From NCBI GenBank assembly GCA_944391745.1, contig CALXUS010000018.1, forward strand, positions 1-39,518: 39,518 bases of DNA. The letters are read 5' to 3'. The notes below the pieces were generated by a model, which worked only from the letters and a program-made list of their open reading frames with translations, was not told the DNA's origin and searched no databases. Shown here in pieces: positions 32,540 through 39,436 of this stretch. The first letter of the stretch is position 1. Each line of letters begins with the position of its first letter. A program made the position numbers and the translations under genes. The stretch comes from an uncultured Clostridia bacterium (GTDB lineage Bacteria > Bacillota > Clostridia > TANB77 > CAG-508).

Positions 32540-33066
32540 TATTTATTCATCTCCTTTATCTTATCTCTTATTTTTGCAGCATCTTCATATCTTTCTTCTT
32601 TTATCGCCTTGTCTAGTTCTTTTTGTAAATCTTCTAATTCTGAATTTTTACTTTCTTTTTTATCTATTTTTTTGTTTACTTTAGGAATTTCATCTGTATT
32701 CTTTGTGCCTCTGCCTATATGTCTTGCTGTTCCATGTAAATTTTTTAATAATGAATCAATTGGTCCACTAAATGCATCATAGCAATCACTGCATCCAAAC
32801 ATTCCTGTATCTATAAAATCATTATATGTCATTCCACAGGTTTTGCATTTTGCATTATTCAAACTTAAACTTGGTAATAGTGAACTTTCTACATAATCAT
32901 TAAAGAAATCACCTAGAAAGCTTGAAAAATTCATTGGAATATCTATATTATCTACTCCAAGCTTCCTAGCGCAATCTGAACATAAATTTAATTCCTTTCT
33001 AACACCATTTATAATTTGTGTATATCTAAAGTTTGCCTCATTTTTTCCACAATTTTGACATAACAT
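32539..33066 (-). CDS. mcsA: McsA, activator of the arginine kinase McsB
   Basis: The 175-residue protein starts MLCQNCGKNEANFRYTQ and holds two zinc modules of CxxC pairs: CQNC with CSDC (about 3-33), and CKTCGM with CSDC (about 75-100). A C-terminal UVR domain (LQKELDKAIKEERYEDAAKI) follows. It stimulates McsB and links to CtsR control. AGGAGG sits upstream of the chosen ATG. It lies between ctsR and mcsB. Confidence 0.95.
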   Translation of the reverse strand: MLCQNCGKNEANFRYTQIINGVRKELNLCSDCARKLGVDNIDIPMNFSSFLGDFFNDYVESSLLPSLSLNNAKCKTCGMTYNDFIDTGMFGCSDCYDAFSGPIDSLLKNLHGTARHIGRGTKNTDEIPKVNKKIDKKESKNSELEDLQKELDKAIKEERYEDAAKIRDKIKEMNK

Positions 33067-33100
33067 AATAATTACCTCCTCAACATTAATCAAAATATTT

Positions 33101-33544
33101 TTATACTAAATTTATTAGCATGTTTTTAAATATTCTTGCTCTAATTTCATCTTTAGTTTCTTTCGGTAAAGTCAATGCCTTGTCACTTGTAGCAGCTTTT
33201 ATTAATTTTGCTTCTATATCATTTATAATGTTATAGTCTAAAAAGTTTTTAACAAATATTTCTACTTCCTTTGCAGTAATAGAATTACCTATACTATTAA
33301 TAATATGCATTAAATAATCACTATGAGTAATATTTACTTTTCTTATTTTAATGCATCCACCTCCACCTCTAGAGCTTTCAACATAGTATCCTTGCATTGG
33401 TGTAAATCTTGTAGATATTACATAATTAATTTGTGATGGCACACAATTAAAATGCTCTGCTAAATCATTTCTCTGTATTACAGCATAGTCATCATCTTCA
33501 AGTAATTCTTTTATAAAATCTTCTATTACATCTGAAATTCTCAT
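33101..33544 (-). CDS. ctsR: Class III heat-shock repressor CtsR
   Basis: CtsR represses clp genes by binding tandem heptad sites and is inactivated by heat and McsB. The 147-residue protein starts MRISDVIEDFIKELL. It has the winged helix with RNDLAEHFNCVPSQINYVIS and the wing ESSRGGGGCIKIRKV, whose glycine-rich tip is the thermosensor. The helical C-terminus contacts McsB. It is first in its operon and autoregulated through the operator just upstream. Confidence 0.97.
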   Translation of the reverse strand: MRISDVIEDFIKELLEDDDYAVIQRNDLAEHFNCVPSQINYVISTRFTPMQGYYVESSRGGGGCIKIRKVNITHSDYLMHIINSIGNSITAKEVEIFVKNFLDYNIINDIEAKLIKAATSDKALTLPKETKDEIRARIFKNMLINLV

Positions 33545-33605
33545 TTTGCTCCCCTCTTTTCTATAACATTTTGTACATTTTTATAGCATGTCAGTTTTTG
33601 TCGTT

Positions 33606-33664
33606 TTTTGACTTTGACTTTCTTTGACTTTTATTATTATATACCCATTATTAGGAAATGTCAA
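33606..33664 (-). promoter_or_regulatory. ctsR operon promoter with CtsR operator
   Basis: On the minus strand TTGACA (33659-33664), a 17-base spacer and TATAAT (33636-33641) are a consensus sigma-A promoter. Immediately downstream AGTCAAAGAAAGTCAAA (33613-33629) matches the CtsR site RGTCAAA-N3-RGTCAAA exactly. A third GTCAAA follows (to 33606). The operator covers the transcription start, so CtsR would block initiation. Confidence 0.93.
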
Positions 33665-33709
33665 TAGTTTTTTTCAGATTTTTTTTGTAATATTCCCCTA
33701 TGTTTTATC

Positions 33710-33738
33710 TTGACGAAATTTGTCTGGTATGCTATGAT
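33710..33738 (+). promoter_or_regulatory. Promoter of the Asn-rich membrane protein gene
   Basis: TTGACG (33710-33715), 17 bases and TATGAT (33733-33738) lie 38 bases before the ATG, divergent from the ctsR promoter. Confidence 0.65.
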
Positions 33739-33776
33739 TTAGACATAAAATTATTCAAGAAAGGGGCGAATTAACT

Positions 33777-34472
33777 ATGTATTCAAGTTACTCTTCAAGT
33801 AGTATATTACGTAGTTCATCAAACATAGCAATATGGCTAATCGTATCTTTAGTAATTGCTATAGTTGGTGGAATTTTAATTTACTTTTTATTTTTAAATA
33901 AGAAAAATGAAAGAAGATTCAATGGATTTGCGAAATGGCTTTATGACTTTTTATCTTTTAAAAAGATGTTTATGGAGGCATTACTAAAAATTACATATTT
34001 GATATTAGCAATTTATCTTACATTATATTCATTTGCTTTAATTAGCTCAAGCGTTTTAAGTTTCTTTGTTACTTTAATTGTAGGAAATATTGCCTTAAGA
34101 GTCGCTTATGAATTTGCTTTATTATTACTAGTTATATGTAAAAATACTACAGAAATTAATAGTAAATTATCATCTGACAATATGAATACTAATAATATTA
34201 CTTCTAACTATAATAATGGTAATGCTAATAATGTTAACTATTCTAATAACTACCAAAACAATAATGTTAACTATGACAATAATAGCAATTTTAATAACAA
34301 TAGTAATATCAATTTGGGCAATACAGACAATTCAAACTTTAATAATGTCAATAATATTGGAACCTTTGATAATAATAGTAACATTGGAAATTTCGATAAT
34401 AACATTGGAAATTTTAATAATAGCAATTTTAACAACTTCAATAATGGAAATAATAACAACGGAAATATGTAA
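33777..34472 (+). CDS. Membrane protein (DUF4282-like) with a long Asn-rich tail
   Basis: The 231-residue protein has a Ser-rich N-terminus, a TM helix (about 17-41), the segment FLSFKKMFMEALLKITYLIL and two further helices (to about 122) resembling DUF4282 membrane proteins. The tail (about 130-231) is roughly half Asn, with repeated N-F-N-N and IGNFDNN units, like prion-like or phase-separating regions. No function is known. It has its own promoter and terminator. DUF4282 membership is tentative. Confidence 0.7.
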   Translation: MYSSYSSSSILRSSSNIAIWLIVSLVIAIVGGILIYFLFLNKKNERRFNGFAKWLYDFLSFKKMFMEALLKITYLILAIYLTLYSFALISSSVLSFFVTLIVGNIALRVAYEFALLLLVICKNTTEINSKLSSDNMNTNNITSNYNNGNANNVNYSNNYQNNNVNYDNNSNFNNNSNINLGNTDNSNFNNVNNIGTFDNNSNIGNFDNNIGNFNNSNFNNFNNGNNNNGNM

Positions 34473-34476
34473 ATTT

Positions 34477-34504
34477 AAAAATCCCAATTTTTCATTGGGA
34501 TTTT
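34477..34504 (+). terminator. Terminator of the Asn-rich protein gene
   Basis: AAAATCCCAAT (34477-34487) pairs exactly with ATTGGGATTTT (34494-34504), with a six-base loop and a T-run. Confidence 0.9.
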
Positions 34505-34564
34505 TTTCATATTTTTTTATCTTACACATATATTTAAATAAATTTATGTGTAAGGAGAGATTCT

Positions 34565-35194
34565 ATGGAAAATGATTTTAATAATTCTTCTAATGATAAA
34601 TTTAGCAAATTAGATTTTAAAGATGGCACATATAATTGTAAAAACTTTTTTTCTTCTTTTTTTAATAATCCCATTAAAACTTTAAAAAATATATGTGATT
34701 CCAAACATAATTTGTTTTTTAATACAGCAATTATTGTTTTACTTATTTGGGTTTTTATAATGTTTATTCATGCCCTCTTTGGTAATGTTTATACTAATAA
34801 TGGTTTTTCTATGTTTTTATTTGCAGTAAGGGATTTAACAATTCCTATAATTTCTGTAGGTTTCTTATCCCTTATAATATATTGTATGGCGCCTACCAAA
34901 GATGATAAGTGTAATATATCTGATACAATAACGGTTTCTATCGTTTGTAAAATTCCTATTATATTTGCAAATTTTATTTCTTTAATAACATTAATATCTG
35001 ATAAGGCTTATTGTATAACTACTCCTATCACCTATTTTTGCTTATGCATAAGTACAGTTTTGACTTACTTTGCAATTAAGTATTTGTATAAGGAAAGTGA
35101 AGATTTTAAGTCTTTTAAGAGTTTTATGATCGTTGAAGCTATATTTTATGGTGTATACTTAATTTTATCTTTTTTAGGAATTTATATGGTTTAA
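34565..35194 (+). CDS. Multi-pass membrane protein of unknown function (Yip1-like layout)
   Basis: The 209-residue protein has a polar N-terminus (1-50, Asn/Lys-rich) and about five TM helices (near 52-75, 82-103, 118-140, 150-170, 182-207). The layout resembles Yip1-type membrane proteins, but I see no diagnostic motif. GGAGAG lies before the ATG. It follows the Asn-rich gene, separated by a terminator. Confidence 0.65.
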   Translation: MENDFNNSSNDKFSKLDFKDGTYNCKNFFSSFFNNPIKTLKNICDSKHNLFFNTAIIVLLIWVFIMFIHALFGNVYTNNGFSMFLFAVRDLTIPIISVGFLSLIIYCMAPTKDDKCNISDTITVSIVCKIPIIFANFISLITLISDKAYCITTPITYFCLCISTVLTYFAIKYLYKESEDFKSFKSFMIVEAIFYGVYLILSFLGIYMV

Positions 35195-35214
35195 ATTAAT
35201 TTTTCTCTTTCCTA

Positions 35215-35265
35215 TTGAAAATTTTTCTATTTCCATATATAATGTAGGTGAAATCATCATGATTT
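35215..35265 (+). promoter_or_regulatory. hpf promoter with a downstream palindrome
   Basis: TTGAAA (35215-35220), 17 bases and TATAAT (35238-35243) form a sigma-A promoter. A palindrome AAATCATCATGATTT (35251-35265) lies at the expected transcription start. CTATTGAA (35212-35219) recurs inverted at 35279-35286. Both could be regulatory. Confidence 0.65.
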
Positions 35266-35300
35266 AACTTAAGATTCGTTCAATAGAAAGGAGAATTTTT

Positions 35301-35828
35301 ATGAATTTAAATATTACTGGAAAGGATTTTGAACTAACAGATTCAATTAAAAATTACATTACTGATAAAATTGGTAAATTAGAGAAGTATTTTGGTAGTG
35401 ATTTCGATGCTGTTGCTACTTTAAAAATAGAAGGAAATAATCAAGTAGCTGAAATAAGAGTTAATATTGCAAGTGAAACTTTTAAAGCTGCAACTGCAAG
35501 TAAAGACTTATATGCTTCAGTTGATAAAGATATAGAAATATTAGAAGGTCAAATTAGAAAAAGCAAAACTAAAAAAGATAAACAAAATATGGTTGAAACT
35601 ATAAGAATGAATAACCAATCTTCTGAAAAAGTTGATGAAGATGGCGAAATCATAAAAACAATTTATTATAGCATTAAGCCACTTACAGCTGAAGACGCTA
35701 AATTAGTTTTAGAAGGTGATGCTAAAAATAAATTTTTACCATTTATAAATGTTGAAACAAACAAAGTTAATGTAATATACAAATTAAAAGATGGCAAGAA
35801 TTTTGGTATTCTAGAGCCAGAGAATTAA
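35301..35828 (+). CDS. hpf: Long-form ribosome hibernation promoting factor HPF/RaiA
   Basis: HPF dimerises 70S ribosomes into inactive 100S particles in stationary phase. The 175-residue protein has the N-terminal S30AE domain (1-95, MNLNITGKDFELTDSIKNYI and ending in KDIEILEGQIRKSK) and the C-terminal dimerisation domain (about 115-172) with IIKTIYYSIKPLTAEDAKLV and KVNVIYKLKDGKNFGILEP. Long form is normal for Firmicutes. AAGGAG precedes the ATG. Confidence 0.96.
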   Translation: MNLNITGKDFELTDSIKNYITDKIGKLEKYFGSDFDAVATLKIEGNNQVAEIRVNIASETFKAATASKDLYASVDKDIEILEGQIRKSKTKKDKQNMVETIRMNNQSSEKVDEDGEIIKTIYYSIKPLTAEDAKLVLEGDAKNKFLPFINVETNKVNVIYKLKDGKNFGILEPEN

Positions 35829-35835
35829 TGTACCT

Positions 35836-35862
35836 AAAAGAGAAGATTTTATCTTCTCTTTT
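35836..35862 (+). terminator. hpf terminator
   Basis: AAAAGAGAAGAT (35836-35847) pairs perfectly with ATCTTCTCTTTT (35851-35862) over a three-base loop. Confidence 0.92.
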
Positions 35863-35932
35863 ATTATGTCCGAATTCTAACAATGGTTTATAGATATCTT
35901 TAAAACAAAAAAATTAATTGGAGGTAATAATT

Positions 35933-37375
35933 ATGCAAAAATATGATGTAATAGTTGTTGGTATGGGACCAAGTTCAGTTTTCTTAGCTTATGAACTTGT
36001 AAAATTGAATAAGGCGAATAATATTTTACTTATTGAAGAAGGAAAAAAAGTAGAAAATAGAGTATGCCCTATCGAGAAAACAGGAAAATGTATAAAATGT
36101 AAACCTTTTTGTAATATAACAAGTGGATTTTCAGGAGCAGGTGCTTTTTCTGACGGGAAATTATCTTTATACAATCCTGAAGATGATGATATCTATGTTG
36201 GTGGAGAACTTCATGAATATATTGGAGTTGAAAAGACAAAAAAATTAATTGATTACACCGATAAGATTTACCTAAGTTTCGGTGCAGATACTAATTTAAA
36301 AGGTGTAGATTATAAAGATGAAGTAAAAAAAATATATGATAAGGCTAAAAAAGAAAATTTGAACCTAATTAGTATTCCTATTAGACATTTAGGTACTGAA
36401 AAAAGCCATGAATTATATGGAAAAATTGAAAATTATTTAAGAGATAATCATATTAATATGATGTTTGAAACTATAGTTTCAGATTTAATTATTAAAAACA
36501 ACACTGTAAAAGGTGTAAAAGTAAAATCTGCTAATAATTTAGATAAAGATGTTGAACTTGAAAATATTTATTCTGATAATGTTGTACTAGCAGTTGGTAG
36601 AAAAGGTGCTAACTGGCTTACTAATATTTGTAATGATCATAATATAAAAACTCAACCTGGCGTAGTAGATATAGGTATAAGATATGAATTACCTGATGAA
36701 GTTATGAAAGATATTAATAAATATATGTATGAAGGTAAATTTATAGGTAGACCTGAACCTTTTAGAGATAAAGTTAGAACTTTTTGTCAAAATCCTAGTG
36801 GATTTGTTTCTACAGAAGTTTATGATAATGATTTGACTTTAGTAAATGGTCATTCATATAAGGATAAAAAAAGTACGAATACAAATTTAGCAATTTTGGT
36901 ATCTCATCACTTTAACTATCCTTTTGATAAACCTATAGAATATGGTAGAAATGTTGCTAAAAATTTAAATGAATTAGGTAATGGAAATGTGGTTGTTCAA
37001 AGACTCGGTGATATTTATAGAGGTAAACGTACTTGGCCAGAAGAATTAGAAAATAATTCTGTTGAGCCTACTTTAAAAGCCGCTGTTGCTGGCGATATTA
37101 CATTTGCTTTAGGTTATAGAACTATGACAGACATTCTTCAATTTATACGCGAAATGGATAAAGTTGTTGAAGGTTTTGCAAACCCTAATAATTTGCTTTA
37201 TGGACCTGAAATTAAATTTTATAGCAATAAGGTTGATATTGATGAAAACTTTGAAACAAGTGTATCTGGATTATACTCTATTGGTGATGGTGGAGGATTA
37301 ACTAGAGGTCTTATGATGGCATCATGTTCAGGAGTTCATTTAGCTAGAGTATTAGCTAATACAAAAATAAAATAA
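35933..37375 (+). CDS. FAD-dependent NAD(P)-type oxidoreductase
   Basis: The 480-residue flavoprotein has the N-terminal dinucleotide-binding motif DVIVVGMGPSSVFLAYEL, a Cys-rich insertion (CPIEKTGKCIKCKPFC, about 44-60), GFSGAGAFSDGKLSLY, and the C-terminal FAD motif LYSIGDGGGLTRGLMMASCSG. It belongs to a family usually annotated as NAD(P)/FAD-dependent oxidoreductase or FAD-dependent protein; substrate is unknown. GGAGG precedes the chosen ATG. It is monocistronic, between hpf and rpsT. Confidence 0.88.
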   Translation: MQKYDVIVVGMGPSSVFLAYELVKLNKANNILLIEEGKKVENRVCPIEKTGKCIKCKPFCNITSGFSGAGAFSDGKLSLYNPEDDDIYVGGELHEYIGVEKTKKLIDYTDKIYLSFGADTNLKGVDYKDEVKKIYDKAKKENLNLISIPIRHLGTEKSHELYGKIENYLRDNHINMMFETIVSDLIIKNNTVKGVKVKSANNLDKDVELENIYSDNVVLAVGRKGANWLTNICNDHNIKTQPGVVDIGIRYELPDEVMKDINKYMYEGKFIGRPEPFRDKVRTFCQNPSGFVSTEVYDNDLTLVNGHSYKDKKSTNTNLAILVSHHFNYPFDKPIEYGRNVAKNLNELGNGNVVVQRLGDIYRGKRTWPEELENNSVEPTLKAAVAGDITFALGYRTMTDILQFIREMDKVVEGFANPNNLLYGPEIKFYSNKVDIDENFETSVSGLYSIGDGGGLTRGLMMASCSGVHLARVLANTKIK

Positions 37376-37380
37376 AAATA

Positions 37381-37405
37381 AAACACCCTAGACTATAGGG
37401 TGTTT
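37381..37405. terminator. Shared terminator of the flavoprotein gene and rpsT
   Basis: AAACACCCTA (37381-37390) and TAGGGTGTTT (37396-37405) form a perfect 10-bp stem with T-rich DNA on the right and A-rich DNA on the left, serving convergent genes. Confidence 0.9.
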
Positions 37406-37410
37406 ATTTA

Positions 37411-37782
37411 TTATTCTGCTTTTTTTGTTGTTTTCTTTGTTGTAGCTTTTTTTGGAGCTTCTTTCTCCTCTGCAGTAGCTTCTTCTTTTACTTCAGCTTT
37501 TTTTGCTGTAGCTTTTTTAGAGTCAGCTTTAACAGCTAATTTGCTTTCAAGTCTTGATTTTTTTCTTGAAGCTGCATTTTTAGAAATAACTCCTTTTGAG
37601 CAAGCACTATCTATTTTACTTTTTGCTTTAGATAATAATTCTACAGCTTCTTTATCTCCATTGTTATTAGCTGCTTCATATTTCTTTATAGCTGTTTTAC
37701 ATTCTGATTTTATCATATTATTTCTCTTAGTTTTTGTTTCTGCAACTTTAACTCTCTTTATAGCTGATTTAATATTTGGCAT
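37411..37782 (-). CDS. rpsT: 30S ribosomal protein S20 with a C-terminal extension
   Basis: S20 binds 16S rRNA early in 30S assembly. Residues 1-88 are a standard S20 ([49 protein letters not shown]). A further 35 residues of Ala, Lys, Glu and Thr follow ([20 protein letters not shown] and on). Normal S20 ends near residue 88. GGGAGG is 8 bases before ATG 37782; the GTG three codons upstream is less likely. Confidence 0.95.
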   Translation of the reverse strand: MPNIKSAIKRVKVAETKTKRNNMIKSECKTAIKKYEAANNNGDKEAVELLSKAKSKIDSACSKGVISKNAASRKKSRLESKLAVKADSKKATAKKAEVKEEATAEEKEAPKKATTKKTTKKAE

Positions 37783-37824
37783 GTTTTGCACCTCCCTTTA
37801 GTGTATTAAACTATAACATTTGAT

Positions 37825-37853
37825 ATTATACCATGATTTTTCTTTTATGGCAA
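37825..37853 (-). promoter_or_regulatory. rpsT promoter
   Basis: On the minus strand TTGCCA (37848-37853), 17 bases and TATAAT (37825-37830) lie about 45 bases before the rpsT ATG. Confidence 0.7.
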
Positions 37854-37945
37854 GTATTTGAAGAAAATTCGTATATTTTTTTTATCAAATTGTCATTTCT
37901 ATTGATTTATTTTACTTAGTATTTTTATAGAAATTTAGCAATTAC

Positions 37946-37974
37946 TTGACATAATGCTATAAATTTGGTATAAT
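37946..37974 (+). promoter_or_regulatory. Promoter of cassette 1
   Basis: TTGACA (37946-37951), 17 bases and TATAAT (37969-37974) are a perfect sigma-A promoter, about 30 bases before the conserved leader. Confidence 0.88.
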
Positions 37975-38002
37975 TAAAGAGTCGAAACTTTTTTTCTATA
38001 AT

Positions 38003-38049
38003 CACAAGCAGGTGCGTTATCTGCAAGTGTTTATATAGTTCGTTCAGCA
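38003..38049 (+). ncRNA. Conserved structured mRNA leader of cassette 1
   Basis: CAC-AA-GCAGGTG...TATCTGC-AA-GTG (38003-38029) folds into a hairpin with a symmetric AA/AA internal loop. It is followed by TTTATATAGTTCGTTCAGCA (38030-38049). The same element recurs before cassette 2. Between the two copies the stem changes G.U to G-C and U-A to U.G, and two more changes fall in the terminal loop, a pattern expected for selected RNA structure. One change (G-C to A.C) weakens the pair beside the internal loop. No known riboswitch class is recognised. Confidence 0.7.
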
Positions 38050-38079
38050 CATTGGAATCACAAAGAAAGGATGTTTGTC

Positions 38080-38607
38080 ATGATTAACTTGATTTCCGCT
38101 TTCTTCATCCTTGTTGGTTTTGCAGGGATGTTTGCACTTCGTCTGGATAATGACGAATGGTATGGCAGCAATTATCCGACGAAACGAGTAATTGCTTGTC
38201 GGGTTGTGTTCATGATCGTTTCCATTGCCTATGGCGCAGCGACTTTGGTACTCCTTGCCAATCAGTTCTTTGAAATTGGATTACTGGCTGGAATTCTGTT
38301 AGCTTTGGCCGGCGGTCTGGTAATGGGGTTCGGTCCTTTCATCTTCTCGTTTATCGTTGATATGCTCTATTCTCGCGAAAGCGCTGACTACCAGCATTTA
38401 GACGATGGAGTGGATGATGACCTTGACTTTGGAATTGACATAAATGCTCCTGATTCAGGTGCAAATCCTGTCGGTCCCTCTTCCAGTGACGCTTCGGGCA
38501 TTGATCCTGGTGAACCAGTTTATCGTAGCGCTTCTGGCGTAGATATTGGTGGGCCAGTCTATCAAAACACTTCCGGCATAAATCCTGGATCAGCTAGCCG
38601 GTGGTAA
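38080..38607 (+). CDS. Cassette 1: three-helix membrane protein with a repetitive C-terminal tail
   Basis: The 175-residue protein has three hydrophobic helices (about 3-21, 39-62, 68-96) and an acidic stretch (DDGVDDDLDFGIDIN). Its tail has three units of about 13 residues, SGIDPGEPVYRSA, SGVDIGGPVYQNT and SGINPGSAS. It is paralogous to cassette 2 over the membrane part (FFILVGFAGMFALR versus CIFLLVGFFAMFAIR, and MGFGPFI versus MVIGPFL). Codons such as CTG, CCG, ACG, CGA and CGG make it unlike its AT-rich neighbours, suggesting horizontal origin. ATG 38080 has AAAGGA eight bases upstream. The family and function are unknown. Confidence 0.82.
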   Translation: MINLISAFFILVGFAGMFALRLDNDEWYGSNYPTKRVIACRVVFMIVSIAYGAATLVLLANQFFEIGLLAGILLALAGGLVMGFGPFIFSFIVDMLYSRESADYQHLDDGVDDDLDFGIDINAPDSGANPVGPSSSDASGIDPGEPVYRSASGVDIGGPVYQNTSGINPGSASRW

Positions 38608-38664
38608 ACTGTCTTCCTAATTACAATGAGGACAGCTAGCCATGAGTTCGAATCAATGACTAAC

Positions 38665-38675
38665 TGCTGAACGAA
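38665..38675 (+). promoter_or_regulatory. Cassette 1 3' element complementary to its leader
   Basis: TGCTGAACGAA is the exact reverse complement of TTCGTTCAGCA at 38039-38049 in the leader. It lies in the 3' UTR just before the terminator. Confidence 0.65.
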
Positions 38676-38677
38676 AG

Positions 38678-38709
38678 CACTGCTAATGCCTGTATTGGTG
38701 TTAGCAGTG
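38678..38709 (+). terminator. Cassette 1 terminator
   Basis: CACTGCTAA (38678-38686) pairs with TTAGCAGTG (38701-38709) and the helix can extend inward through CC/GG. A run of seven Ts follows, running into the -35 box of the cassette 2 promoter. Confidence 0.9.
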
Positions 38710-38714
38710 TTTTT

Positions 38715-38743
38715 TTGACATTTTGTGCCTAATATGTTATAAT
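38715..38743 (+). promoter_or_regulatory. Promoter of cassette 2
   Basis: TTGACA (38715-38720), 17 bases and TATAAT (38738-38743), again a perfect sigma-A promoter. Its -35 hexamer begins in the U-tract of the cassette 1 terminator, so the units are packed end to end. Confidence 0.88.
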
Positions 38744-38770
38744 TAACTGATAGCATTATTTTTTTATACT

Positions 38771-38821
38771 CACAAACAGGTGTATTGCCTGCAAGTGTTT
38801 ATATAGTTCGTTTAGCAATGA
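38771..38821 (+). ncRNA. Conserved structured mRNA leader of cassette 2
   Basis: This is the same hairpin (38771-38797, CAC-AA-ACAGG...CCTGC-AA-GTG), followed by TTTATATAGTTCGTTTAGCA. It differs from the cassette 1 leader at five positions of the hairpin and one T for C in the distal segment. That T still pairs as U.G with the cassette's own 3' element. Confidence 0.7.
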
Positions 38822-38845
38822 CATTTAGAAAGGACGTAAGCTCTG

Positions 38846-39241
38846 ATGAATTTCGTTTACTGCATTTTTCTCCTTGTAGGGTTCTTCGCGATGTTTGCTA
38901 TTCGCGTTGTTGTCGATACGTGGTTCTTTCAGACGAAAGAATCAACTTTCAAGCTGATCATATATGCAATTGTTGTACTAATATCTGCGTTGTATGGTCT
39001 TTTTAGTGCATTCTTCATGGTCGACTTGTTTATTGACCTTTATGGTTTGTCGGCTATAATAACGATGATTGTAGGAACAGTTATTATGGTTATCGGTCCG
39101 TTCCTAATTGCTGCATTCTTTTTCAGCAATCGTTTGGTTTTGACCAATGAGCCGAACGAATTTTTCGAATCAGAAGATTTAGACGATTGGCCTCATGAAC
39201 CTGTTGGTGAATATTGGGGCGAAGATTGGGAGAACAACTAG
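38846..39241 (+). CDS. Cassette 2: three-helix membrane protein with an acidic tail
   Basis: The 131-residue protein has three hydrophobic helices (about 3-24, 37-60, 67-97) and a short acidic, Trp-containing tail (ESEDLDDWPHE, EDWENN). The membrane core aligns with cassette 1, but the tails are unrelated in sequence. AGAAAGGA precedes the ATG by 11 bases. The composition is again richer in G and C than neighbours. It is unrecognised; small size, strong promoter and paired copies could suit a secreted-stress, immunity or phage-derived membrane factor, but nothing proves it. Confidence 0.82.
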   Translation: MNFVYCIFLLVGFFAMFAIRVVVDTWFFQTKESTFKLIIYAIVVLISALYGLFSAFFMVDLFIDLYGLSAIITMIVGTVIMVIGPFLIAAFFFSNRLVLTNEPNEFFESEDLDDWPHEPVGEYWGEDWENN

Positions 39242-39286
39242 TCTGATAATGCTATCTCTTTCCCTGAAACACAACTAATTAACAAC

Positions 39287-39302
39287 TCATTGCTGAACGA
39301 AC
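39287..39302 (+). promoter_or_regulatory. Cassette 2 3' element complementary to its leader
   Basis: TCATTGCTGAACGAAC pairs over 16 bases with GTTCGTTTAGCAATGA (38806-38821) in its own leader, with one U.G wobble. The match extends five bases beyond the part shared with cassette 1. Confidence 0.68.
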
Positions 39303-39338
39303 AACACTGGTGCTACCTTGATTGGTAGCGCCAGTGTT
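39303..39338 (+). terminator. Cassette 2 terminator
   Basis: AACACTGG-T-GCTACC (39303-39317) pairs with GGTAGC-G-CCAGTGTT (39324-39338), a 15-bp stem with one T.G wobble, a six-base loop and a T-rich tail. Confidence 0.93.
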
Positions 39339-39357
39339 CTTTTATTTTTTACTTTAA

Positions 39358-39393
39358 AAGAAGATACCAATATATAATAATTAGTACCTTCTT
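39358..39393 (-). terminator. Terminator of the SASP gene
   Basis: AAGAAGATACCAAT (39358-39371) pairs with ATTAGTACCTTCTT (39380-39393); on the minus strand the two odd positions are G.U wobbles, and TTTT follows. Confidence 0.75.
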
Positions 39394-39436
39394 TCTATTA
39401 TTAATATTTCATTCACAAAGTTAAGTTTTAACTAAA

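Noticed and set aside
34216..34575. Alternative frame within the Asn-rich gene
   Set aside because: The repetitive AAT/AAC codons leave other frames open by composition; the Ile/Met-rich product is an artefact and lacks a start signal.
38039..39302. Inverted repeats around each cassette gene as transposon termini
   Set aside because: Similarity between the cassettes continues outside the repeats through the leader hairpin, no target duplications flank them, and no transposase is present. RNA pairing explains them better.
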